The notes under the pieces were generated by a model. That model searched no databases and was not told where the DNA came from. It worked only from the letters and a program-made list of their open reading frames with translations. This document shows, one piece after another, positions 30,393-41,573 of a DNA stretch of 64,000 nt. The stretch is from Nocardiopsis ganjiahuensis DSM 45031 (lineage in GTDB: Bacteria; Actinomycetota; Actinomycetes; Streptosporangiales; Streptosporangiaceae). Position 1 is the first letter of the stretch. Every line of letters starts with the position of its first letter. Location: positions 62,001-126,000 of the forward strand of contig NZ_ANBA01000013.1 in assembly GCF_000341085.1 (NCBI RefSeq), in the 5' to 3' direction. The translations under genes were made by a program, and so were the position numbers.

Positions 30393-31353
30393 GTTCGGCT
30401 TCCCCTACCAGTTCCTCCGGCTTCACCTCGGCATCAGCCATGATCGATCGCACAGCGCACATCAGCTCCTCGATATCGCTGACCAGATGAACTCCAGGGC
30501 GCCTCTCATAATCACGCACCCACTGGTTCCGTAGCAACTCACGAGGCAGGATGACAGGTCGACCGTGTTTGAGTGCCATCCGCGCCTGAATGCGGGCTCC
30601 GCTGTGTTCCCCTGCCTCCACGACAATGGTCGCGGCGGCATAGCCGCTCATGACCGCGTTGCGCATGGGGAAACTCTTCTTCGTGGGAGCGGCATCAGGA
30701 AGGAACTGGCTGATCAACAGGCCCTTGTCAGCGATCTCGTCCTGGAGACGGCGATTCTCCGAGGGGTAGAACCGGTTGATCCCCGTGCCCAGCACGGCGA
30801 CGGTTCGGCCGCCGTGGTCCAGGGCCGTCCTGTGCGCCACGGTGTCGATTCCGGCCGCCAGGCCGCTCACCACGGTGATGTTCTCCTGTGTGAGTCGGCG
30901 GGCGATGCTGCCGGCGACCGCCAGACCGTGCTCGGAAGCCTTTCGTGATCCGACTACGGCGATCGACCGCTGCTCCTCGGCCAGGACTGTTCCGCGGGTG
31001 AAGATCAGCGGTGGCATCTCGTGTACGTCGCGCAGTTGGGTCGGGTATGAGCCGTCCCAGAAAGCGTGTACCCCGACCTTCTCGGAGGCGCAGCGCGAGA
31101 GTAGCTGCCGTGCCTCTGCCAGGGCCACCTCCATCGGTCCTTGGTCCACGTCGAAGAGCGTGTCCTGGTCCCCGAAGGCATCACGCAGAACATGGGCGGC
31201 ACCGGCCGAGTCCAGGACCCTCTCGGCCACGTCGCGCCATCGGACCCGCTTGCCCAGGAGAAGGGCGAGAAGGGCCGCCTGTTCCTCGCTCTGCTTCATA
31301 CCCCCCAGGTTAAGACTTCCGTCACTACCCCACGTCCACGACACAGAACTCAC
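30382..31353 (-). CDS. DprA/Smf-like SLOG-domain protein
   Basis: 323 residues from GTG 31353, which has GGAGG 5 nt upstream; ATG 31299 (MKQSEEQAALLALLLG) is the alternative. An N-terminal helical region is followed by the DprA Rossmann (SLOG) core: VGSRKASEHGLAVAGSIARR, VSGLAAGIDTVAHRTALDHG, AVLGTGINRFYPSENRRLQD, SFPMRNAVMSGYAAATIVVE, and GARIQARMALKHGRPVILPR. The usual C-terminal winged helix of DprA is not evident. DprA loads RecA on single-stranded DNA during uptake; SLOG relatives also bind nucleotide ligands in conflict systems. Coupling to a phosphoribosyltransferase points to the second role. Confidence 0.8.
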   Translation of the reverse strand: MSSVSWTWGSDGSLNLGGMKQSEEQAALLALLLGKRVRWRDVAERVLDSAGAAHVLRDAFGDQDTLFDVDQGPMEVALAEARQLLSRCASEKVGVHAFWDGSYPTQLRDVHEMPPLIFTRGTVLAEEQRSIAVVGSRKASEHGLAVAGSIARRLTQENITVVSGLAAGIDTVAHRTALDHGGRTVAVLGTGINRFYPSENRRLQDEIADKGLLISQFLPDAAPTKKSFPMRNAVMSGYAAATIVVEAGEHSGARIQARMALKHGRPVILPRELLRNQWVRDYERRPGVHLVSDIEELMCAVRSIMADAEVKPEELVGEAELVW

Positions 31354-31701
31354 CCCTTCCTCCACCACTCCAACGGCTGACTAGTACACATGTTCCAATA
31401 CGGGTCTGACATTGTCCACGGTGCCCTGCGTGGGTGTGTGGCTCCGACGGCCGCGTTCCCGCGGTGACTGGACTCGCGGTCACAGGGCATCGAGCTTCTC
31501 GGCGGTGGTGGACACCGAGCCCGCGGAGCCTGGTGAGGGCCGGGGCTCGGATCGGGAATCCGGCCGACTGGAAGAGTGACCCGCCGATCTCCTCCGCGGC
31601 GGTCAGGGCGAGCAGGAGTGTGGTGCTCGCAGCAGCCGCGGCTAATCCTTCCGGCGGCGCGGGGCTGAGTGCCGGCAGTGCGGGAGCCCCGGAGGTCTGG
31701 T
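31354..31701. other. Intergenic region without a supported gene
   Basis: No ORF with protein-like sequence and a start site on either strand. It must contain the promoter of the DprA-like operon. The minus strand from about 31690 leftwards reads as an Ala/Leu-rich hydrophobic stretch in one frame, which could be a gene remnant, but I cannot support this. Confidence 0.35.
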
Positions 31702-32703
31702 TCAGCGCCGGATTCCGTAGCGGGCGGCGACCTCGCCCGCTCGATCGCGCAGGAAATCACGCAGCCACTGGGGCTCCAGGACTTCGGCATCCGCGGCGAG
31801 CTGCCACAGCGCCCATTCGGCGTGCCTCGAATCCTGGAAGGTGACCTCCAGCCGCAGCCGGCCCTCCGCGTCAGGCCCGTCGGTGTCCGTGAGGCCGTCG
31901 GCTTCCTCGGAGAGGACGGCCAGCGCGGTGCCCGCCAATTCCTCCCGCCGCTCAGGCCTCACCCGCGCCACCACGGTCACCAGGTCGCCTCCGGCCCGGA
32001 ACCGGGTGCTGCGCTCCTTCCACGCCTGGCCCAGATCGACCCGTTCCGCGCGCTCCGCCGGTTCGGGGAGTTCCTCGGCAGCCAGAACCCGGGACAGCCG
32101 GTAGGTGCGGTCCTCGCCGTCCCTGGTGGCCAGCAGATAACTCTGCTCGCGCACGGTGACCAGGCCGATCGGGTCCACCGTGCGCCACTTCGGCCCATGG
32201 CCCACAGCCTCGTAGCGGATGCGCAGCTTGTGTCCGGCGAACACCGCGCTCCGGATCCCGTCGACGACGGCACCGGGCACCTCTTCGGGAACCGTCGAAC
32301 GCGCCAGCAGGTCGGTCTCCGGATCGATGAGGAGCCGCTGGGCCGCACCGGTCGCGATGTCCCGATGCCCTTCGGGCAGCGCGTCGACCACCTTGAGCAT
32401 GGCCGAGGCCAGCGCCGAACTCAGACCGAACGCCTGCGTGCCGCGCCGCGATCCGGCGATCAGCAGGGCGAGGGCCTCGTCGTGGTTCAGCCCGGTGAGC
32501 TCGGTCCGGAAACCGGGCAGCAGCGCGAAACCACCGTGTCGACCCCGCTCGGAGTAGACCGGGACACCAGCGGCTGACAGCGCCTCGATGTCGCGCAGCA
32601 CCGTTCGGGTGGAGACCTCCAGCTCGTCGGCGAGCGCGGCCGCCGACAGCTGCCCGTGCCGGCGCAGCAGCAACACCAGGGACACCAGCCGGTCAGCGCG
32701 CAT
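31702..32703 (-). CDS. WYL-domain transcriptional regulator (YafY type)
   Basis: 333 residues. N-terminal HTH_11 winged helix (LVSLVLLLRRHGQLSAAALADELEVSTRTVLRDIEAL, 6-42), a central WYL domain (LRIRYEAVGHGPKWRTVDPIGLV, with YLLATRDGEDRTYRLSRV), and a C-terminal WCX region (ARYGIRR end). WYL domains bind nucleotides, DNA ends or small ligands; actinobacterial members range from DNA-damage regulators to controllers of neighbouring metabolic genes. It is divergent from ridA and probably regulates it. Confidence 0.9.
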   Translation of the reverse strand: MRADRLVSLVLLLRRHGQLSAAALADELEVSTRTVLRDIEALSAAGVPVYSERGRHGGFALLPGFRTELTGLNHDEALALLIAGSRRGTQAFGLSSALASAMLKVVDALPEGHRDIATGAAQRLLIDPETDLLARSTVPEEVPGAVVDGIRSAVFAGHKLRIRYEAVGHGPKWRTVDPIGLVTVREQSYLLATRDGEDRTYRLSRVLAAEELPEPAERAERVDLGQAWKERSTRFRAGGDLVTVVARVRPERREELAGTALAVLSEEADGLTDTDGPDAEGRLRLEVTFQDSRHAEWALWQLAADAEVLEPQWLRDFLRDRAGEVAARYGIRR

Positions 32704-32836
32704 GGAAAAACCCTACCGAAATACATGACAGAGGGTGTCGTGATTGGTTGCGAGGCTGATCAGGCAAGGCAGGGCAAGGACAGTGACCGCTGAGCCGACG
32801 GGCGCCCGTTCCGTCGGCGGACCGAATGGAGCTGAC

Positions 32837-33238
32837 GTGGCGATGGAGCGAACGGTGGTCAACCCGTGGACCTGGTCGACGGAGCTGGGATACAACCAGG
32901 GCGAGGTGGTCTCCGGCCGGACCCGCACCCTGTACTGCTCCGGCCAGACCGCGATGAGCGGGGACGGCAAACCGCAGCACGCCGACGACATGGCGGCGCA
33001 GCTGGCGCTGAGCCTCGACAACCTGGAGGCGGTGCTCGCCGGAGCCGGGATGTCCCTGGCGAACCTCGTCCGGCTCAACGTCTACACCACTGACGTGGAC
33101 CGGCTCTTCGAGCACTACGGGGAGCTGGCGTCGAGGCTGGGCGCCGCCCGGGTCGCGCCGACCACCACGATGCTCGGCGTGACACGGCTGGCCGTCCCCG
33201 ACCTGATGGTCGAGCTGGAGGGAACCGCCGTCGCGTGA
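32837..33238 (+). CDS. RidA/YjgF-family protein
   Basis: 133 residues from GTG 32837 (GGAG 5 nt upstream); ATG 32843 two codons later is equally possible. Full-length RidA fold: ERTVVNPWTWSTELGYNQGE, LYCSGQTAMSGDGKPQHADD, QLALSLDNLEAVLAGAGMSL, VRLNVYTTDVDRLFEHYGEL and VAPTTTMLGVTRLAVPDLMVE. The family hydrolyses reactive enamine/imine intermediates; this branch lacks the strict RidA arginine signature, so the substrate may differ. Divergent from the WYL regulator. Confidence 0.88.
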   Translation: MAMERTVVNPWTWSTELGYNQGEVVSGRTRTLYCSGQTAMSGDGKPQHADDMAAQLALSLDNLEAVLAGAGMSLANLVRLNVYTTDVDRLFEHYGELASRLGAARVAPTTTMLGVTRLAVPDLMVELEGTAVA

Positions 33239-33305
33239 CGCCGACCGTGCGTCCGGGTGTCCGGGACCGCCCGGACCCACGGGTGGTCCCGGCCGCCCGG
33301 GTGGG

Positions 33306-33311
33306 CACAAT
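33306..33311 (+). promoter_or_regulatory. -10 box of a probable leaderless CoA-transferase transcript
   Basis: CACAAT is 6 nt from ATG 33318 and there is no Shine-Dalgarno sequence. GC hairpin-forming words (GTCCGGG 33251-33257 with CCCGGAC 33270-33276) precede it and could end the ridA message. Confidence 0.4.
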
Positions 33312-33317
33312 GACGCC

Positions 33318-34733
33318 ATGACGACCAACCCCAGCGGTACCCAGGACCCCGGCGGTACACCGGACGTGACGACAGCCCAGGCGTGGCAGGTGATCGGAGG
33401 GGCGGCGGAGCTGGTGGAGCGGGTCTCCTACCGGGGCGCGAGGGAGGTGCTCCCCGCGAAGCTGCCGGTGCGGGAACTGGCCAGGGCCACCGTCGGGGCG
33501 TGCTCCCTGGCCGCGGCCGAACTGCTGGCGGCACGGGGCGGCGGAGCGGTTCCTGAGGTGGTGATCGACGAGGGCGCGGTGGCCACCGCCTTCATCAGCG
33601 AACGCCACCTGCTCGTGGACGGCCGGAAGCCGACCCCCTTCGCGCCGCTGTCGGGGTTCTGGGAGGCCGCTGACGGCTGGGTGCGCACCCACGCGAACTA
33701 CCCCCACCACCGGGCCCGGCTGCTGGCCGCGCTCGGACTCGACGCCGAGGCGGGCCCGGAGGAGCTCGGCGAGGCACTGGCCGCTCGGCCCGCGCGCGAG
33801 GTCCAGGAGATGGTCTACGCCGGGGGTGGTCTGGCGGTCGCCGTGGCACCCGTGCCGCGTGAGGACGGGGAACCCGGTGCGCCGGACGGCTTCAAGGCGG
33901 CAGGGCTGCCGCTGGCAGAGTCCGATGCGCTGGGTGAGGACGGCGGCCGCCGGCTCCCCGAGGGCGGTCTGCCCGCCGACGGGGTTCGGGTCCTGGACCT
34001 GACCCGGGTCATTGCCGGGCCGGTCGCCACCCGGACCCTTGCCCTGCTCGGCGCCGACGTGCTGCGGGTGGACTCCCCGGGGCTGGAGGAGGATCCCGAC
34101 AGCCACACCGACACCGGAATGGGCAAGCGCTCCACCCTGCTGGACCTGGACACGGCCGAGGGGCGGGGCGTTTTCGAGGCACTGCTGGAGACCGCTGACG
34201 TCGTGGTGACCGGCTACCGCCCGGGCGGGCTCGACCGGCACGGGCTGGCCGCCGAGGAGCTGATCGCCCGCTGCCCGGGTCTGGTGGTCGCCCAGCTGTG
34301 CGCCTGGGGATGGTCGGGGCCGTGGGCCGGGCGCCGGGGGTTCGACAGCCTGGTGCAGGCCGCGAGCGGGATCGCGTCGATCGAGGCGAGCGGCGGGGAC
34401 CGCCCGGGAGTGCTGCCCGCCCAGGCCCTGGACCACGGCACCGGATATCTGCTGGCCGCCGGGGTTCTGCGCGCGCTCACCGAGCGCCAGACCGACGGCC
34501 GGGGACGGCGGCTGCGGTTCTCCTTGGCGGGCACGGCCGGATGGCTGATGAACGACATCCCCTCGGAAGCGGCGGAAGGCGGCGGATACGAGCCCGCCGA
34601 CTGGCTCACCGAGGGCCCGTCGGCCTACGGCAGGCTCCGCTACGCCCTCCCCCCGGTCGCTTACGAGGGCGGCCCGAGAGATTGGGCCCGCGCCTCCACC
34701 CGCTGGGGCAGTGACCAGGCCGTCTGGCTCTGA
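33318..34733 (+). CDS. CaiB/BaiF-family (class III) CoA transferase
   Basis: 471 residues, with two formyl-CoA-transferase-like domains. In the second part: GVRVLDLTRVIAGPVATRTL, LGADVLRVDSPG, GMGKRSTLLDLDTAEGRGVF, ADVVVTGYRPGGLDRHGL, and the substrate loop AQALDHGTGYLLAAGVLRAL; a catalytic Asp is expected near DTGMGKRS or PAQALDHG. The N-terminal half is a diverged copy, as in the fused two-domain members. Transfers CoA between carboxylic acids; acceptor unknown. Monocistronic. Confidence 0.85.
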   Translation: MTTNPSGTQDPGGTPDVTTAQAWQVIGGAAELVERVSYRGAREVLPAKLPVRELARATVGACSLAAAELLAARGGGAVPEVVIDEGAVATAFISERHLLVDGRKPTPFAPLSGFWEAADGWVRTHANYPHHRARLLAALGLDAEAGPEELGEALAARPAREVQEMVYAGGGLAVAVAPVPREDGEPGAPDGFKAAGLPLAESDALGEDGGRRLPEGGLPADGVRVLDLTRVIAGPVATRTLALLGADVLRVDSPGLEEDPDSHTDTGMGKRSTLLDLDTAEGRGVFEALLETADVVVTGYRPGGLDRHGLAAEELIARCPGLVVAQLCAWGWSGPWAGRRGFDSLVQAASGIASIEASGGDRPGVLPAQALDHGTGYLLAAGVLRALTERQTDGRGRRLRFSLAGTAGWLMNDIPSEAAEGGGYEPADWLTEGPSAYGRLRYALPPVAYEGGPRDWARASTRWGSDQAVWL

Positions 34734-34798
34734 TAACCGGCCGCGCCCCGATGGTTCTGGCGGTAGCTGTCAGAAGTGCGCGCGCCCGAATCCGGAAT

Positions 34799-34817
34799 AT
34801 CCCGAACGAACCGGGAT
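34799..34817. terminator. Short inverted repeat downstream of the CoA transferase
   Basis: ATCCCG (34799-34804) pairs with CGGGAT (34812-34817), loop of 7. Could be a terminator or an operator for the next gene. Confidence 0.3.
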
Positions 34818-34899
34818 GGCAGGGGTGGAGAAGGGAAACCGGGTAGGCGGGTGAGGGGTCGCATCGGCTGTGAGTATCGGTGTTCGGGGAGGGCAGGTT

Positions 34900-35214
34900 A
34901 TGTCCGAGGACGATCGGAAGCCGTATTGGGGAAAGCTCCCGCCTGGGGGTATTCCGTTCCCGCCCTACGAGGTGTTGAGGCTCCAGGAGAGAGCGAAGGG
35001 GTACGTGAAGGTCGCTGAGCATCTGTATTCGAACCTGATCAATGAGGAGAGTGATCCGTCCCTGGTGGCGGAGTGCGAGCGGGGCTGGGAGCGTCAGGCG
35101 GAGATTTTGAAGACGGGTCGGTGGATGGATGACGGAGTGAGTGAGCGGATCGTGGAGGAGTATCCGCCGCTGATGCGTGAGCTCCGGGCGCGGCTCGAAG
35201 ACCTGCGTTCATGA
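34900..35214 (+). CDS. Orphan 104-aa protein
   Basis: ATG 34900 follows GGGGAGGG. The protein starts MSEDDRKPYWGKLPPGGIPF and is helical, charged and soluble (VLRLQERAKGYVKVAEHLYS, ERGWERQAEILKTGRWMDDG). No family recognised. Codon usage and local composition look less GC-rich than the flanks, a hint of recent acquisition. It is convergent with the leftward orphan operon. Confidence 0.65.
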   Translation: MSEDDRKPYWGKLPPGGIPFPPYEVLRLQERAKGYVKVAEHLYSNLINEESDPSLVAECERGWERQAEILKTGRWMDDGVSERIVEEYPPLMRELRARLEDLRS

Positions 35215-35302
35215 GCGGCACAGAAGATCTGGATGCTGATATTCGGAAAGAACAAGGATCGGCGCATCCGAGAGCTCACATCCTGTCCGGTGGTCTTCAC
35301 GG

Positions 35303-36412
35303 TCAGAGTTTGTGCAGGATCCCCCTGATCCCGGCGAGGTCGTAGTAGGCCTGGTAGGTGTCGATGCCGATCGTCTCGGTGTGAATTCCCGGGGTCAGGC
35401 GCGCGGCGACCTCGTCGAGTACCTCGATGAGCACCTCGGCGGCGGGGAAGGGGATACCGGTGTAGGCGATGCCCTCGTCCCCGGTGTCGATGAGGACCGG
35501 TGCGGCTGGGACCCAGGGAGCGGGCTGGTCTGCCATAACGCCGGTGCGAACGCGGTTCAGGTAGTCAGTGAAGGACAGGTCCTCGCTGCTGCCGACCAGG
35601 CTGTCGGCTGGATTCACCCGGGGGTTGAACCCCTGCCAGGGGTTCGGCTCCTCTCCCGCGAGGGTGCGGCGCAGGACGTCCACAGCCTTGCTGACCTGTA
35701 CGTCGGGTGTTTCGGCTTCGCCGGCCTTGACCGCGGCGAGCCCGGGGGTGCGCTCCACGACGTCGAAGGCGGCCCAGCACAGACGGTCGAGCCGCTCGGA
35801 ATCGATGTCGCGGGGGAAGGGGGCGGGTGCGGCGAGCGGTAACGGGCTGTCGGGGACGGGAGAAGGTGTGACGTGGCCGGCGAGTGCGTTACGGAGCTGG
35901 TCGGCGGCGTGGCGCAAGGTGTCTGGGAGACCTTGCGCGTTGGCACTGATGGTGCAGGCGGGGCGGCCGGGGGCCAGCCGGTGCTGGAGTTCGCCCACCA
36001 TCTTCATGGCCATGGCGCACCAGTCGTTCGTGACGAGGACGAAGTCCGTGGTGAGGGTTTTCTGCCCGTGCATTTCGGGGTGTTCGGCGATGACGTCACG
36101 GGGATAGGGCGCGCCAGGTTGTTCCTGTACACGGGTGAGCCAGTCGTGTGCGGCGTCCGAGAGGGTGACGGGTCGGTTGTCGCTGCCCCGTCTGGTGATG
36201 AGGTGTCGGGTGGGGTCTGAGGGGGCGCCGGGATTGGTGGGAACGGGAAAGGCCTCAGCGAGTACCTGCTCGAGGTGCGCCCAGGCGTCGCGGCATTCCT
36301 GGGGTTGACCCTCCAGGGTGTCCGGCCAGGGGCGGGAGGAACGCCAGAAGAGCCTCGCCGACGCCTGGTACACGCGCAGGTAGTCGTCGAGGTCGGGGGT
36401 GCCGCTGGTCAT
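35303..36412 (-). CDS. Orphan 369-aa protein at the end of the kinase/nucleoside hydrolase run
   Basis: ATG 36412 overlaps the previous stop by 4 bp and has AAAGG upstream. Soluble, no signal peptide. Visible features: DDYLRVYQASARLFWRSSRP, VLVTNDWCAMAMKMVGELQH, a Pro-rich linker near 190-210, and a C-terminal region GIAYTGIPFPAAEVLIEVLDE with DTYQAYYDLAGIRG. I recognise no domain. Its tight coupling to a 106-aa partner and a nucleoside hydrolase suggests a joint function. Confidence 0.65.
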   Translation of the reverse strand: MTSGTPDLDDYLRVYQASARLFWRSSRPWPDTLEGQPQECRDAWAHLEQVLAEAFPVPTNPGAPSDPTRHLITRRGSDNRPVTLSDAAHDWLTRVQEQPGAPYPRDVIAEHPEMHGQKTLTTDFVLVTNDWCAMAMKMVGELQHRLAPGRPACTISANAQGLPDTLRHAADQLRNALAGHVTPSPVPDSPLPLAAPAPFPRDIDSERLDRLCWAAFDVVERTPGLAAVKAGEAETPDVQVSKAVDVLRRTLAGEEPNPWQGFNPRVNPADSLVGSSEDLSFTDYLNRVRTGVMADQPAPWVPAAPVLIDTGDEGIAYTGIPFPAAEVLIEVLDEVAARLTPGIHTETIGIDTYQAYYDLAGIRGILHKL

Positions 36413-36729
36413 GTGCTGCCTTTCGTGTCGGCCGGACTCACGGGGCTGGGCACGGCATCGAGTTCGTAAGCGGTGGTCAGGGTGCTGGAACCTGTCCCGG
36501 GCACCCCGTGGGGTACCCAGTCGGGACAGGGCGGGTAGATACCGGGAAAGGCCGCCCTGCGCCCCTCGCTGTCGGTCTCGACGTCCTTCTTCAGGCCGTC
36601 GAGCATCTCCGCGGCGACGGACATCATGAACGGTGCCGTGTACTGCCGGAATATCGGGTACGCCTCCTCCACCGCACGGAGTTCTTCGGGAAGGAGGTCG
36701 TGCGCTTCCTGGATTCTTCGAGCGTCCAT
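36409..36729 (-). CDS. Orphan 106-aa protein
   Basis: Lies between the nucleoside hydrolase (22 bp upstream) and the 369-aa gene (4-bp overlap). N-terminal two-thirds are helical (RRIQEAHDLLPEELRAVEEA, FMMSVAAEMLDGLKKDVETD), the rest Pro/Thr-rich and probably disordered. No known motif. The size and coupling fit an accessory or cognate inhibitor protein, but there is no direct evidence for that. Confidence 0.6.
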   Translation of the reverse strand: MDARRIQEAHDLLPEELRAVEEAYPIFRQYTAPFMMSVAAEMLDGLKKDVETDSEGRRAAFPGIYPPCPDWVPHGVPGTGSSTLTTAYELDAVPSPVSPADTKGST

Positions 36730-36751
36730 GCGCCTCCGGGAGCGGACGGGG

Positions 36752-37807
36752 CTACTGCTCGCCGCCGGCGACGGGGGCGAACAGGGACTCCTCGAGCCAA
36801 CGGTTGAAGGGAGGGTACTTCGCGGAGGAGCTCAGCCACACTTCGGCGCCACCGGGGGAGAGGGACATCCGGCCCTGGCCGTCCAACGCGACCTCCTCCA
36901 GGTCGAGGTTGACGAAGGGCAGGTGGAGCGCGGCCGTGAGCGCCAGGGCGTCGTGCTGGATGCTGCCGGGGTGGAAGGAGTCGAACCACAGGTCGAGGTG
37001 GCGCCGTACCAGGCCCTGCCAGGTGTGGTCACCCTGCCCGACCAGGTTCCGGTAGAGCTCGCCGGCGCGGTCCACTTCGATCTCGGGCCTGAAGGTGACA
37101 TCGGAGGTGACGAGCTGGACGTCGCTGAGCTGCCCGCGTCCGATCGCTGCGAAGACCGCGTGGGCGGCGCCGACATCCATACGGATGTTGTGTTCGGCGC
37201 GGGAGGGATCCCGGTAGTTCAGGGCACCGCCCATCTGCGTCACGCGCAGGCGCTCCGCGGCTTCGGGGACCTCCGCGAGAACCGCGGCGAGGTTGCTCAG
37301 GGCACCCATGCCCACCCAGCGGACGACCCCCTCCGTGCGGCTCAGGAGTTCGCGGACCGCGCCCACCACGTTCCGGGGCTGCTCGGGTACCTCCACGGGG
37401 ATCAGCGGTTCGGCGCAGAAGTACCGGGTGCCGCCGACACCGTGTCCCGACACGACGGGGACGTCGGACCTTCCCAACCGGTCCAGGAGCAACCGGGCCA
37501 GACGCGCACGCTGACCGTGTCCGGTGGCCCCACCGGTCTCGTCGTTCGTGAGGACCAGCGCGAGTTCGGGCAGAGAGCGGGCCGCGGCCGCCACCGCGAT
37601 GGCGTCGTCCGGGTCCCCGCCGAGGTCGGTGTCGAGCACGACCGCGGTCCCCCGCTCGCTGCGGGGCCACAGGCCGCCCTGTTCGGTCTCGGCGGCGAGA
37701 ATCCCCAGCGCGCTGTCCGGGGGCATCATCCTTCCCCTGGCGATGGTCTCCTGCTGGGCGGCGCGCAGCTCGTCCATCGTGCGGTCGTCGTCTTCGGAGT
37801 ACGGCAT
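36752..37807 (-). CDS. Inosine-uridine-type nucleoside hydrolase
   Basis: 351 residues; ATG 37807 with GGAG upstream. Cleaves the N-glycosidic bond of ribonucleosides. The calcium site is VVLDTDLGGDPDDAIAV (57-73), with two extra residues compared with the usual DxDxGxDDA; other blocks are VSGHGVGG, EHNIRMDVGAAHAVF, and the histidine-bearing SFHPGSIQHDALALTAALH. About 50 residues precede the catalytic core, which is longer than in canonical enzymes. No signal peptide. It follows the membrane kinase by 81 bp and leads two orphan genes, so salvage is not the only possible role. Confidence 0.85.
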   Translation of the reverse strand: MPYSEDDDRTMDELRAAQQETIARGRMMPPDSALGILAAETEQGGLWPRSERGTAVVLDTDLGGDPDDAIAVAAAARSLPELALVLTNDETGGATGHGQRARLARLLLDRLGRSDVPVVSGHGVGGTRYFCAEPLIPVEVPEQPRNVVGAVRELLSRTEGVVRWVGMGALSNLAAVLAEVPEAAERLRVTQMGGALNYRDPSRAEHNIRMDVGAAHAVFAAIGRGQLSDVQLVTSDVTFRPEIEVDRAGELYRNLVGQGDHTWQGLVRRHLDLWFDSFHPGSIQHDALALTAALHLPFVNLDLEEVALDGQGRMSLSPGGAEVWLSSSAKYPPFNRWLEESLFAPVAGGEQ

Positions 37808-37888
37808 CCTGTTCCGCTCCTGAGTCTCAGAGGCCGGGCCGTACCGGTGGCAGTTCTGGTCGGCCCGCCAGGTGGATACTGCCGCGGG

Positions 37889-40237
<2,349 letters not shown>

Positions 40238-40370
40238 GGGGCTTCTTTTCCAGGCTCGGGGGATTCACGCCGAAGCGTAACGGATGTCCCTCTGAGGGTG
40301 GTCGGCGGCCGGAACCCACCCGGGTCGGCGGCCCGGCCCGGACCCGGTCGGCGTCCGTGCCCGGGCCTGC

Positions 40371-41369
40371 TCAGCTCTCGGGGTCCTCCGGGGGCGGCCA
40401 GGCGTCGCCCCACTCGGCCTTGCGGGCCGCGCGGTAGGACGGGCCCTGGCGCTTGGACACCACCCGCTCCTCGATCCCCGGGCCGGTGGTGCACAGGCTC
40501 AGCGAGACCAGGCCCTTGCGCTTCTGGGGGTGGCGCAGGATCCGGTTGGCCGGGCGCTCGACGGGTTCGCTGGTGGCGGCCACGAAGGAGTACTTCTCGT
40601 CCTCGAACCCCAGGCGGGCGAACTTGAGCCGGCGCTGGATACCGGAGCGGTTGAGCCGCTCGGAGAAGTGGCACCAGTCCTCGCCCGGGGCGATGGGGCA
40701 GGCCTCCCCGTGCGGGCAGGGGGCCGCCACGGACAGCCCTTCCGCGAGCAGGTGCTTGCGGGCGGCGATGATGCGCTCGTAGCCCTCCGGGGTGCCGGGC
40801 TCGACCAGGACGACCGTCCTCGCCCGCCGCGCCAGGGAGCGCACGACCTCCTCCTGCACCTGCGGGGTGAGCTCGTTGAGCACGTAGGACATGGTGGCAA
40901 GGTCCACGCGGGGGCCGTCCGGGACGGCGCCGGTGAGCCGGAAGCGTTCCCACTCCGAACCCTTCACCGCGGTGCCGGTGGACCTGCGCGCGATCCGCTT
41001 GCCGAGCTTGATGGCGGGGGCCGACTGCTCCAGGACGGTGGTGGAACGCAGGGACGGCCAGGCGTCGGAGGCGGCCCACACGGCCGCTCCCATGCCCCCG
41101 CCGACGTCGAGGTGGGTGGCCGGGGCGAACCCGGGGACCGCGGCGGCCGCCGCCTCGAAGGCCGACCGGGCGGCGGCGAAGGTGGCGGGGAGCCGGTAGG
41201 CGGCGTAGGCGATGACGTCGGTGTCCGAGGCCAGGACGATGTCCCGGGGATCGACCCGGCTCCGGTACTTCTTCATGAGTTCCTGGACCGACACGGCCAG
41301 CTGGTGTTCGTTGGCCCCGTCGGCGACGCTGTCGATCGCCGCGAAAAGCTCGCTGTTCAGATTCCCCAT
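40371..41369 (-). CDS. Rsm22-type small-ribosomal-subunit methyltransferase
   Basis: 332 residues from ATG 41369 (MGNLNSELFAAIDSVADGAN); the open frame extends upstream without protein-like content. SAM-binding Rossmann domain THLDVGGGMGAAVWAASDAW, then MSYVLNELTPQVQEEVVRSL. The family cysteine cluster APCPHGEACPIAPGEDWCHFS is kept and probably binds an Fe-S or zinc centre. Rsm22 proteins act on the small-subunit rRNA or its assembly. Single gene. Confidence 0.85.
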   Translation of the reverse strand: MGNLNSELFAAIDSVADGANEHQLAVSVQELMKKYRSRVDPRDIVLASDTDVIAYAAYRLPATFAAARSAFEAAAAAVPGFAPATHLDVGGGMGAAVWAASDAWPSLRSTTVLEQSAPAIKLGKRIARRSTGTAVKGSEWERFRLTGAVPDGPRVDLATMSYVLNELTPQVQEEVVRSLARRARTVVLVEPGTPEGYERIIAARKHLLAEGLSVAAPCPHGEACPIAPGEDWCHFSERLNRSGIQRRLKFARLGFEDEKYSFVAATSEPVERPANRILRHPQKRKGLVSLSLCTTGPGIEERVVSKRQGPSYRAARKAEWGDAWPPPEDPES

Positions 41370-41489
41370 GCGCGTTTCTTCCCGTCCGGCGGTACGGGCG
41401 AATTCTATCCGCCCGTCGCCCCTGGTCCCGGGGTGTGCGGACCCCGGGACCAGGGCGCGGGGACAGGAGGTGATCACGCTCCGCCGGCC

Positions 41490-41573
41490 GCACGGCGGTA
41501 CCCGCGTTCAGCTGCCCGCACGGCGGTACCCGCCTTCCGCCGCCGGCACCGCGTCACCCGCGTTCGGCGACCA
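41490..41573. repeat. Three 28-bp repeats at the 3' end of the ABC permease gene
   Basis: GCACGGCGGTACCCGC occurs at 41490-41505 and 41518-41533; a variant GCACCGCGTCACCCGC at 41546-41561 continues into the last codons of the permease (stop at 41554). All start 28 bp apart, which suggests tandem duplication of the gene end. Confidence 0.6.

Noticed and set aside
29601..31353. Standard natural-competence locus
   Set aside because: No ComEA, ComEC or pilus genes nearby; the DprA-like protein lacks an evident winged helix and the operon partner is unusual.
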